Part shown: piece by piece, positions 11,955-22,700 of the stretch
How positions within the stretch are numbered: position 1 is the first letter of the stretch
How the letters are laid out: every line of letters begins with the position of its first letter
NCBI GenBank assembly: GCA_024220525.1
Contig: JAMYWO010000050.1
Location: forward strand, 1-64,000
Direction: 5' to 3'
DNA from: Cochliopodium minus
Lineage: Eukaryota > Discosea > Himatismenida > Cochliopodiidae
Length of the DNA: 64,000 nt
Notes under the pieces: generated by a model
The model's input: the letters and a program-made list of their open reading frames with translations, nothing else
Databases searched by the model: none
Told to the model about the DNA's origin: nothing
Position numbers and translations under genes: made by a program

Positions 11955-14516
11955 ATGGATAAACCGTTTAAGTACATGGGAAAAGTATTCGATGGATTGC
12001 ATTCTTTATTAAATTTGAATGCAGCAACATTATCTGGTGCAGTGGATATAATAGTGGTAAATAATTCAAATTTGAATTTTATGATTTATTAACAAAATAT
12101 TGAGAATAGGTGGAACATGAAGATGGAACACTTCATTCTACTCCATTTCACATCAGATTTGGGAAAATCCAAGTTTTAAAAAGTAATCAAAAAAAGGTTT
12201 CATTGAATGTGAATGGGAATGATGTAGATTTAACAATGATGTTAGGAGCCGCTGGGGAAGCATTTTTTGTGGAGGAAATTAACGAAATAGAAAAAGAAAT
12301 CAAAAGTGAAATAAATCTTTCAAAAAGTATGGAATTAACCTTACAAGGATATGGAAGTGAAGGAAATTCTCCTCCCTTACCTAAAAACAAAGTGGTCGAA
12401 AAAAAAGAAATAGATTCCAACAATTTGTCTTGGAGCTGGGGTTGGGGCAGTTTTCCTGTCTTTAAAAAGAAAAAACAAGAAGAAAAAAAACAAGAGGTAA
12501 TCACTTCTTTAATTCATAAAAGTGAACACGAAAGAAGTGAGGATGATAGCGGAGATAATTTTTTCAATCAATCTCCCAACGAAAATCATTCTCCCCTCAA
12601 TGAAGAATCTCAACATACTACTTTTGATTATGATAATAAAGATTCTTCCCTTCCTCTCCATCTTCCCAGTGATGATACCACTCTTTCTCAATTTACTGAT
12701 CCTTCCTCTGATATTGATGATCTTTCTAACAACAGGAATAATAATACTACTGATAATAATAAAACTAATAATTATACTGATAATACCAATAATACTGATA
12801 ATAATAAAACTAATAATTATAATGATAATAATAATAATAATAATTATACTGATAATAATACCAATAAAACAACTAATGATAAGATAGGGAAATCATCAAC
12901 CACAGTATTGGGAATAGAGAAAAACTTTGGAGAAATGGAAGATAGAGATGAATGTAATTCTCCACCAGTCAATTCACCACCCCTTTCCTTTCCTTCTCAA
13001 GTACCTCCCAACAACAAATCCAACAAACTTTCTTCTTCCTCTAATCCACTTTTAAACAATAATTTGTTAAATGCCTCTCCTCTTTCTTCTCCGTTCTCTT
13101 CTCCTCTCTCTTCTCCTAGATCCAATAATCAATCAGAAGAGGATTTAAAATTAGAATCTGATTTAGAAGATGATTTCATTGATATTTCCACCATTGAATT
13201 ATCTCTTTGCTCTTCTTCTCTTCTTTCTTTGAAAAATCCCAATGTATCAATTTTATTAATTTTATTTATTTTATTTATTTTATTTATTTTATTTATTTTA
13301 TTTATTTTATTAATTTTATTAATTTTATTAATTTTATTGTTTTTTATTAATTTTAATATTTTGTTAATTTTAATATATTATTAATATTTTATTATATTTG
13401 ATTATTTTTTTTTTACAATGAGAATAGAAAAAAGAAATAGAAAGGATATTTGAAGAAAAAAAGATTAAAGTAGAAAAGATGGAAGAGGAGATAGGAAAAT
13501 GGATGGAACATACATACACAAAAGAAATAATAGTAAGAGAAAAACTTCTTTTTTATTTCCCTCTCTCTTTTCTTTTACCTTTTCTCTTTTCTCTTCTTCT
13601 TTTCAAAAAACCCATCCCCAAATCCCTTCTTTTCTCTCATCTCTCCCTTTCTTCCCCTTCTTCTTCTTCTTCCCCTTCCCCTTTCTTTTACCCTCCTCTT
13701 CCTATCAATAACTTGGATAACCTTGATGAATTTCATAAATCAAAGGAAATAAGAGAAGTGAAAGAAGAGACACCCAAAAAGAAAACATCATTGTTTGGAT
13801 GGTTATGGAGATCTTCTTCTACTTCTACTCTTTCCACTCCTCCTTCTCTCCCTTGTATTTCTTTTTGTTAATATTTATTTATATATTAATATTTATATTT
13901 ATTTACATATTAATATTAATATTTATTTATTTTACATAATAATATTTATTTATTTTACATATTAATATTAATATTTATTCATTTACATATTAATATTTAT
14001 TTATTTTACATATTAATATTTATTTATTTTACATATTAATATTAATATTTATTCATTTTACATATTGATATTATATTATTTATTTTACATATTAAAGTTA
14101 TATTAATTAAAAAGATAAAGATGGAGAGAAAAGTAGTAAGGAGAAAAAGGAGAGTAAAGGGAGTGGGGAAGGAGGAAGAAGAGAAGAAAAGAGGAGTTTG
14201 AGACCAACAGATGAACAATTAAAGAAATTGGGATTGAAAAAAGGGAAAAATGTGATTAAATTTAGTGTTACTAGTAAATATTGGAGAGGAACTCAATGTG
14301 TCACTTGTAATCTTTATTTGTATGATTCCAATGCTAAAATCGTTGTTAGTGATATTGATGGTACTATCACCAAATCTGATTTATTGGGTCATGTCATGAT
14401 TCCTCTTGGTTTTTTTTTTTCCCTTTTTTTTTAATGTTTAATTATTTTTATTATCACCCATCAAATTTATTTCATTCTATTTGTTTTATTTTTATTTTTA
14501 TTTTTACTTTATTTTA

Positions 14517-14547
<31 letters not shown>

Positions 14548-14562
14548 TTATTTTTATTTTTA

Positions 14563-14593
<31 letters not shown>

Positions 14594-16025
14594 TTATTTT
14601 TATTTTATTTTTATTTTATTTTCAAAAAAAAAGGAAGAGATTGGTCACATAGTGGAGTAACAAAATTATTTAAAAGTATTAAAGAAAATGGGTATGACAT
14701 CATCTTTTTAACGTCACGTCCCATTGGTCAATCTAAACAAACCAAAGATTACTTAGAAAATTTAAAACAACATAATGATGACTTTGTTTTCTCTCCTCCT
14801 TCCCTCTCTCCTCCTCCCTCTTCTCCTTCCCTTTCCTTCAAAGATAATAACAATAATAACATTAACAATAATAATAATATTAATAATAATATTAATAATA
14901 ACAATAATAACATTAACAATAATAATAATATTAATAATAATAATAATAACAATAATAACAATAATAATAATATTAATAATAATAATAATAATAATAACAA
15001 TAATAACATTGATAGTTTCAATGTTAAAAATAATGTTAAAAATAATATGAATTTTGAATTTGAAGAGAGTATAGAGACGGACAATGATTATAATGATAAT
15101 CATAATATTAATAATTTCAATAATAATGGCAATAATAACAATATTAATAATAACAATAAGGATGAGAAAGATATTCATTTCACTTCTTTAAACACTTCTA
15201 CTTCTTTACCTACCCTCCCTTCTTCTCTTACTTCCCCCTCTTTTTCTAACACAAACAGTAATTTAAATACAAATACAAATAGTAATACATTAAATACAAA
15301 TAGTAATACATTAAATACAAATACAAATAGTAATACATTAAATACAAATACAAATAGTAATACATTAAATACAAATACAAATAGTAATACATTAANNNNN
15401 NNNNNNNNNNNNNNNNNNNNNNNNNNNNNNNNNNNNNNNNNNNNNNNNNNNNNNNNNNNNNNNNNNNNNNNNNNNNNNNNNNNNNNNNNNNNNNNATACA
15501 TCGAATACAACATCAGAGTTCACAAAGTTGCCAGATGGACCAGTGTTTATGTCACCAGACAGATTGTTGACATCATTGACAAGAGAAGTGATTCAAAGAA
15601 GACCCCAAGAATTTAAAATATCGTGTTTAAATGATTTACTGAGTGTCTTTCCTAAAAACAAAAACCCTTTTTATGCTGGTTTTGGTAATCGTCACACTGA
15701 TGCCATCAGTTATGACTCTGTTTCTATTCCCCCAGGAAAAGTTTTTATTATTAATAGGTAAATGAGTTATTCTAAATTTAAATTGTTTAAATTATTTAAT
15801 TGTTTTCATTTTAAATTGTTTTATCTGTAATTTTAAATTGTTTTAATTTTAATTTTAAATTGTTTTAGTAAGGGTTTTGTTTCCAATTCCAACAAAACTT
15901 TTAAAAAGACATACCACAACTTAAATGACCTTGTTCATGAAATGTTTCCTCCTAAAAAACCTCCTGTTTCTGAACAATTTAATTCCTGGAATTATTGGAA
16001 AGCTCCTTTGGATGAAAACATTTAA
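11955..16025 (+). CDS. Lipin-type phosphatidate phosphatase, interrupted by an assembly gap
   Basis: Converts phosphatidate to diacylglycerol for triacylglycerol and phospholipid synthesis, and is often also nuclear. The N-lipin domain is at the start ([20 protein letters not shown], exon 11955-12056, then from 12110). A long Asn/Ser/Glu-rich linker follows. Further pieces start near 13430 and 14110. The HAD catalytic motif [13 protein letters not shown] lies near 14340-14380, and exon 14632 on gives [13 protein letters not shown] and [11 protein letters not shown]. The gap 15396-15495 falls in the next insert. After it come [29 protein letters not shown] (exon ends 15757) and the last exon 15869-16025 with the terminal [11 protein letters not shown]. 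The catalytic half carries a very long poly-Asn insert absent from most lipins. Some splice sites in the repeat-filled introns are uncertain. Confidence 0.88.
13244..13385 (+). repeat. TTTTATTAAT/TTTATT low-complexity array in a lipin intron
   Basis: The 5' side of a lipin intron is built of repeated ATTTTATTTATTTT and ATTTTATTA units. It stays open in one frame, but the Ile/Leu/Phe-only translation is an artefact of the repeat. Confidence 0.7.
13869..14095 (+). repeat. AT-rich minisatellite in a lipin intron
   Basis: Imperfect tandem copies of a unit of about 20-30 bp built from TATTTATTTTACATATTAAT fill the intron before the exon that leads into the DIDGT motif. Such arrays can be mis-sized in assembly. 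Confidence 0.8.
14470..14626 (+). repeat. TTTTTA simple repeat in a lipin intron
   Basis: Near-perfect (TTTTTA)n and (TTTTA)n tract between the DIDGT exon and the exon that begins GRDWSHSG. The donor side reads CTTG then GTTTTTT. Nothing else is visible here. Confidence 0.8.
14846..15180 (+). repeat. AAT-repeat coding tract (poly-Asn) inside lipin
   Basis: AAT/AAC triplet expansion, with ATT interruptions, in the lipin frame. It encodes long Asn runs broken by Ile within the catalytic region. The antisense and shifted frames of this tract are open but meaningless (poly-Leu, poly-Ile). Confidence 0.85.
15255..15395 (+). repeat. Coding minisatellite (TNSNTLNTN units) ending in the gap
   Basis: Tandem units of about 27 bp, with 15- to 18-bp variants, encode repeats of T-N-S-N-T-L-N-T-N in lipin. 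The array runs into the 100-N gap, so its length is unknown. Confidence 0.85.
15396..15495. other. Assembly gap (100 N) inside lipin
   Basis: A run of exactly 100 N, the usual placeholder for a gap of unknown size. It lies in the coding minisatellite. The lipin frame differs on its two sides, so the true gap length is not 100. Confidence 0.95.
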
Positions 16026-16097
16026 AAGCTTAAAACATTAAAAAAACTTTTTCTGTAGATTTATTTTAAATTTGTTTTTTATTTAAAAAAACTAAAT

Positions 16098-17390
16098 ATG
16101 AAATGGTTTGATTTAAGAAGATGGAATCCATTCAAACACAACAATGATGGCAAGATTACTTTTTTTACTTACACTGGAAGTGAATGGAGTAAAAAAAAAA
16201 AATCACAAAAATTAATCTTTTGNAAATAAAAAATAAAAAATAAAAAATAAAAAATAAAAAATAAAAAATAAAAAATAAAAAATAAAAAATAAAAAAATCA
16301 TAAAAAATAAAAAATCATAAAAAATAAATAATAAAATAAAAAATAAATAATTAAAAATAAATAAAGGTTAAAAAAAAAAAAAATTAAAAAACAATTCTTG
16401 TGCAGGGTTTGCCGGAGAAGACTGTAATTCTACTATTCACCAGCTCGAGTCTCATGGTTATATCCCTGATTTAGTTATAGAACCCCACTCTTGGAACTAT
16501 TTCATTGTTGGTAAAAAAATAAAAAATAATAAAAAAAATAAAAAAATAAAAAAATAAAAAAAAATAAAAATATAAAAATAAAAAAAATAAATAAATATAA
16601 AAATAAATATAAATGAATAATTAAATAATTTTATTAATGTTCATTATTTTTTAGAAACAAATGAAACATTTTTGTTTTACGTAAAATCATATGACTATGT
16701 GGAGGCACCTCATGCTTATGGAAGGCTTTCTAATTTTCCTTCTGAAGAAGTTTATGATGTCATGTCTTCTGGTAAATTAAATAATATATAAAAAAAAAAA
16801 ATAAAAAATAAATAAAATGAATTAACAATTTCTCCATTAAAGGAAACCAAGTCAATAAATTAAACGGAGGATATTTTGATCCTTTATCTTCCTCTCTGTC
16901 TATGGCGAAACAAACCGAAAAACAAAACAAAAAAATGAAGGGAGTGAAACCTCCTCGTTTGATGGCAAGAAACAATAAAGGTGTTACTCATGTTGTCACT
17001 TCTTTATTCAATGTAAAAAGTGCTGTTAAAAAAGAAGACGTGAGAACTTGGTATGTCGCTCTTTACAATCCAACTGAAGATCCTATCTCTTATGGTGTTT
17101 GGTAAAAACAAACAAAAAAAAATAATTATTTTTGAATCGAATCAAATTTTTTTGATAGGACAAACACAGATTGTCCTTTGAATTGCAGTGGAGAGGAAAA
17201 TGGACTTTGCCATTTCCATGTTTGTGAGTGCGATTACATTTTGTCAGGCATGGCTTGTGAACATGAATCCTCTTCTTTTATCAGCTACTCTGTTCTCTAC
17301 ATCTTGCTTGGTGTGTTTGGAGTAGTTTTTGTTTGGTGTCTAGTTCTCAAAATAAAAGAAGTGAGAAGTTTAAAATACGAATCTTTCTAG
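16098..17390 (+). CDS. Type I membrane protein with a juxtamembrane EGF-like module
   Basis: Five exons splice in phase: 16098-16188, 16406-16510, 16655-16771, 16843-17101 and 17159-17390. The predicted ectodomain has no recognised domain up to WYVALYNPTEDPISYGVW. It ends with a Cys cluster (DCPLNCS, GLCHFHVCECDYILSGMACE) of the laminin/EGF type. A strong TM segment follows (YSVLYILLGVFGVVFVWCLVL) and a short basic tail. No signal peptide is visible: the first exon starts MKWFDLRRWNP. The first intron contains the single N at 16223 and a long AAAATAAA tract, so the 5' exon could be misplaced or an upstream exon missing. The join is nevertheless in frame. Function unknown, probably a surface protein. 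Confidence 0.65.
16223..16352. repeat. AAATAAA low-complexity tract with a single-N join
   Basis: One N at 16223 is followed by about 130 bp of (AAAATAA)n in the first intron of the EGF-type gene. The other two single-N positions (36820 and 43982) both coincide with broken genes, so this one is suspect too. Confidence 0.6.
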
Positions 17391-17475
17391 TTTTAGGCCC
17401 AAATGAATAAATAAAAGAATAAAAAAAAAAAATTTTGTTTTTCATATTTTAATAAAATTTAATTCTCAGAATATT

Positions 17476-19625
17476 TCAAAAATCTTCATCATCATCATCT
17501 TCACTGTCCCAATCAATGTCTAGACTTGAGTTTTCCTCTTTGAGTTTGGAGAGGCCAGTGATGTCCTCCAAAAAGGTGGGTTCGTTACAAACTCTAGTGA
17601 GAAAATCAAATCCCTGTTCCTTCATCCCCTTTAAAACTGGCAATGAACAAGCAGTGCACTAAAAAAAAAATTTAAATTGTAAAAATAAAAAAAATTAAAT
17701 TATATATTAAATTAAATTTAAATTAAATTTAAAATAAAATATTAAATACAAATCAAAAAATATTTTTTTTTACTTTATCGTATGCAGAACCGTCTATCAA
17801 CAAGTTACTGAAGTTTACAAGAAAACCTCTTATTTGATGAGGAATGGTCCCCAAAGGATTGTCACTGCTGTTTTTTCCGTCTGTCTCTGCTGGTGCCTTT
17901 AGGAACAAAATAAATTTAAAATAAATTAAAAAAAAAAAAAATATAAACAAAAAAAATTAAACAAAATTTGATAAAAAAAACAAAATTAAACAAAATTTGA
18001 AAGTACTTTAATTCCGAGAGGATGATGAATGAGGGACACCATCATTTCTACTGCTAATGCAGAAGCCATCATGGAAACACCAGGTCTGGTGACTGTGCAT
18101 TGTTGGTCCAAAGTTCTGGTCATAAAAAATTAATAAAAAAATAAATATAATTTTAAAAAAATAAAAATAACTTTAAAAATGAGAATGGAATTATTAAAAA
18201 AAAAAATAATAAAAATATTGAAAAAAAAATATTCGAAAAACCGTTCAGAATTCCAAAAAAAAAAATAAAATAAAAAAAAATAAAAAAAAATAAAAAAAAA
18301 GGGTAAAAAAAAATAATTTTAAATGAATAAAAAATAAAAAAAAATTTAAAATGAAAAAATATTTAAAAATATTTAAAAATACCTATCCCTCAAAGAATCA
18401 GAAGGAGCGATGACATCATTACAAAAGTAACAACCAAGAGGTTTTCCAAAATTAGAATGAAAAGAATGTTGATGGTGCTGATGATTCTGATGCTGATTTT
18501 GATGCAATTCTCCTTCTCCTATTACTTCTTCTTCTTCTGGTACTACTACTACTACGTCCTCTTTTTCATTTGTTTCTATGTGAGAATCTTTATTGGGGAT
18601 GTTGTTGTTGTTGTTGTTTTGGTTGTTGGGGTCTTCGAGGGATCTGTGGCCGTGTCTCATCACTACGTAGGTGTCGAATCCCAAGGCCGAATTTATCACC
18701 ATCTTGTTGTGTATTGCCCCCAACACTGTTCCCAGCCACCTTTTAAAAAAAAAAAAAAAATGAAATAAAAAAAAAAATAAAAAAAAAATAAAAAAAAATA
18801 AAATAAAAAAAAAATAATTATTTTGAAAAAAAAAATGAAATAAATTTTTAAAAAAAAAAAAAGAAGATAAAAATGATTAAATTAAAAATTATTTTGGAAA
18901 AAAAATCTTTTAAAATTTTAGATATCTTTATTTTATTTTTAATTTTATTTTTAAAAAATTTTATATTTTTTTTAATGTTTTAATCATTATTTTATTTATT
19001 TATTTTTTTTACCTTGCCTCTCTTGAGTCAGTAAGCAAAAAGATGATATCATGTTCCCTAACTAATTGTTCTATTTTCAAATAACTCTCCTTCATTTTCT
19101 CCACTCCATTCTCTGGTATTGCGTGTCCTTTATAAAAAAAATTATTAAAAAATTAAATAATAAAAATAATTAAAAAAAAATCTTTTAAAATCAATAAAAT
19201 CAAAAATAAGAAAAAAAAAAATAAAAAAATTATGATGTTTTAAAAAATAAAAAAATAAAAAATAAAAAATAAAATAGAATTAAAAAAAAACAAAAATCAA
19301 ATGTATTTAAAATTACCAAAATAAAATTAAATAAATAATGTATAAAAATATGTAATAAAATAAATTAGGTAAATCAAATTAAAATAAAAAAATAAAAAAA
19401 TAAAATAAAAATAAAATGAAAAAATAATAAAATAAAAATAAAAAAAAATGAAAAAATAATAAAATAAAAAAATAAAAAAAATAAAAAAAAGTGCCAGGCA
19501 TGGGAATGAGAAGATCATGACCTACAGCATTGGCTCCAGGGAAGATGAGAGACACTGCTGCTGCTGCACTCAACGCCTTGGACTTTCCTCCATTCAAACA
19601 ATCCTCAAACTGAAAAAGTGATTGT
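17476..19625 (-). CDS. ATG7: ATG7 autophagy E1-like enzyme, C-terminal half only
   Basis: E1-like enzyme that activates ATG8 and ATG12. Six minus-strand exons: 19625-19495, 19127-19013, 18739-18383, 18115-18007, 17896-17774 and 17658-17476. They read [83 protein letters not shown] (catalytic Cys), [11 protein letters not shown] and [20 protein letters not shown], then an acidic tail ending at TGA 17478-17476. An Asn/Glu/His-rich insert of about 65 residues sits before LGCYFCND. The N-terminal domain and the ATP-binding GAGTLG motif are absent. Upstream sequence is the unrelated RasGEF, so the gene is cut by a false join. The first intron has a GC donor (G|GCAC). Confidence 0.9.
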
Positions 19626-19740
19626 CTGGAAAAAAAATAAAAAATAAAAAATAAAAAATAAATAAAAAATATAAAATAAAAAAATAAAAAAATAAAAGGT
19701 AAAAATAAAATCAAAAAAATTTTAAAAGAAAATGGCTAAC
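19626..19740. other. Low-complexity junction between ATG7 and RasGEF halves
   Basis: About 110 bp of (AAAATAAA)n-like sequence separates an ATG7 acceptor (TTCCAG at 19626) from a RasGEF donor (GTTAGC at 19740). Neither gene's missing half is adjacent. The RasGEF continuation lies at 43835, so this tract is the probable site of a misjoin. Confidence 0.75.
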
Positions 19741-22700
19741 TTTTGTATTTCAGAAAAGATTTGAAAATCGATCAAAGTCATCTGACGAGCAATCTCCTTG
19801 CTGCTGAGCTGCAAAAAGAGGTCATGGATCAACAAACCGCCAGTGCTCAAACTGAGATCAGTATTAGGAATGCGAGGCAACAACTTCTTCTTGTCTTCCC
19901 TTTCGTTGAGCATCTCCTCTATTTTAAGGGAGAGGAGGGAGGCGACGTCCTTTTGTTCGGAGGAGGCAGTCTTCAAAAACTTTTTGAGATTGTTGATGAG
20001 CGCTTCGTCGAAGTCGTAAAAGTGGTGGGTGATCCAGTGGTTTATCAGTGTCACTACTCTCACTTTTATTGCTGTTTTTATTTTCTCAGGGATCAGTGGC
20101 GGCACGTTGTATCTAAAAAAAAAAAAATGAAACTGAAAATGAAAATGTGTTGAATTCCAAAAAAAAAGTTTATAATTTTTATTCAAATGAAAATATTGAA
20201 TAATAATAATAATAATTTTCAAAAAAAGTTTATAATTTTTTATTGAAAAGAAAATGATTGAATTTTAAAAAAGTTTCTGTTTTTTGTTTAAATGAAAATA
20301 AAAATTTAAATTTCTTAACAAACAAAAAATAAGATTAAAAAATGATGAGTATTTTTCGTTTGTCAATAATAAATTTAAATTATAAAACTGCAAATGAAAA
20401 AAAAAATAATGATTTTAAAAAAATAATTTCTTCTCAATAAACAAAAATGTATTTTCTTCTCAATGATTCAAAGAAAAATAAAAATTTTGAGATTTAAACT
20501 AACATTACAAAAAATTTTAAAATTTTTTTTTTTTATTGATTATAAATATTTAAAAAAAAAATAATTAAAAATTAAAAAATAATTAAAAATTAAAAGTAAT
20601 TTAAAATTAAAAAATTATTAAAATTAAAAAATAATTAAAAATTTAAAAATAACTCAAATATTTATTTGTTATATTTTGTTTTTTGTTTTACCTCTCTTCC
20701 AACTTTCGCAAGAGTCTCTTGGGAGTGATGAAAGAACGATAAGTGAACATGAAAGATCTCATCATCTTCAAGTTGATTCTCTCAGTGTTGGTGACAGACT
20801 CGATGATCTCATTGATGGTTCCAAACATCAAGTTGTCTTTGTCATCGTATTTGCTGATTCCCCCAGAAGATCTCTCAATTTGTTCCTTGTTTTTGTGTCT
20901 CTTTCCTTTGAGCGGAGAAAATTTTTTTGATGAGGAGGAGGAGGAGAGATCTTCTTCGAGGAAGGACTTACTTTTCTTTTTCCTCTTGAAAAACGCTTCC
21001 CATATGTTGATTTGTCCTTCTCTTTTTGGTGATTCCTCTCTGAGTTTTAATTTTTTTTATCAAAAAAAAATTATTTCAACAAAAACAAATGCAAAAAGAA
21101 AAAAAAACAAATAAAATAAGAAATGAAAATTTGTTAGTGAAAATGATCGATAAAGGATCAATATTAATTAATTTACAAATGATAATATCATAATTTGGAT
21201 CTCATGTTCAGATATAAAATTGATCTAAATTATATTGTGCATTAAATTTTTTAAAAAAAATTTTCAAATTCTATGAACCCAAAAAAAAACGATAAAAAAT
21301 AAAATACTAACAAAAATGAACAAAAATAGAAAAAAAATAAAAATAAAACACAAAAAACAAAAAAACAAAAAAAATTTAAAAATAAAAACAAAAAACGAAA
21401 AAAAATAAAATAAAATAAAAGAAACCCGTTGTTATTATCAACAGGAGTAGGAGCTTGCAAAGTTTGGATAAAATTGAGGGTGGAGACATAAACAATCAAC
21501 TGCTTCAAAGAATACAACAAAGACTTGGAAATGGAGGAGAGCTGGATGACGGAACAATCGTAGGGGCTGAGACCTTTGTTCGTTTCGGGATCTGACTCGT
21601 TTTTGTCTGTGAGGTAGGAGACGCACATGAGCGTGTGTATTGCAAAAATCCTTATCATGTTAGATGAGCTCACAATGCATTTCAACAAGTAATCCTTTAT
21701 TTGTTTCTGATATGGGTTTGTTTGTCCTTTTTTTTTTTTTTTTTTGAAATTTAATTTTTTTTAAATTTCAATTTCAATATAAAAAAAATTTATCAAATAA
21801 AAATTTTTTATAAAATTAATGAAAAAATAAGTAAAATATTTTTTATGAAATTAAGAAAAATAAATAAAAAGTAATTATAAAAATTAATCAAAAATTTTTT
21901 CTTTTATAAATGTCTCATAAAATTTTTTTGACAAGTCAAATAAATTTTTGAATTGACGTTAATGATTTTTTTGACGTTTTAATAAAAAATTATAAAAAAT
22001 TTTTTACCAGGCAAAAAAGTGTAACAGAAATAATATTGATAATCATCAACGATGTTGGTGTCCAATTCTTCAGCGAAATGATGTTTTTCGAGATAAATGA
22101 GAGTGAAGTGAGAAATATGTATGGAGGTAGAGTTGAGGTTCTCCAAGTGTATACAAGTGTTGAGGATGTTTTTGTAGACGTCCAACAAACTGGATGTCAC
22201 GTTGATGATTTCTTCCTCGTTCTTTTTTTCTGAGAGAAGGGAGTTTGAAAGAAAGACAGTTTGCAACGTATATGCTTTTAACTAAAGAAAGTTTATTTTT
22301 AAAAAAAAATTGTTTTAAAAAAATTAGTTTCATTTTTTTTCTTAACTAATTTTTAGAAATTTTTTTTTAAAAAAATAATAATAAAATAAAATAATAAATA
22401 AGTTTTAAAATTAATTTTTAAGGAACCCCTTTTTTTAATAAAAAAATAATAAAATTATAAATAAATTAAAATTAGTTTTTGTTACTTGTTTGCTGCACTC
22501 TTGCAAAAACTGAGAGACAATGGAGGTGTTTTTATTTTCAGAATTGAGCTTGATATCAAAATCAACGAGAGAAACATCCCTGGAACGATAAAAATGCAAG
22601 CCAAAGGGGACAATGGAAGAAGAATCCTCGACGATCTTCTTTACAATCTCATCCTTGATCTGTGCCTGTAGTTCCGATCCCAAATCATTCCATTCAGACT

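Noticed and set aside
14434-15084. Open frames made only of Phe/Tyr/Leu or Ile
   Set aside because: They are translations of TTTTTA and AAT simple repeats in lipin introns or on the wrong strand of its poly-Asn tract.
15255-15395. Possible CRISPR-like array because of regularly spaced repeats
   Set aside because: Units are contiguous, lack unique spacers and encode TNSNTLNTN in frame within lipin; the genome is eukaryotic.
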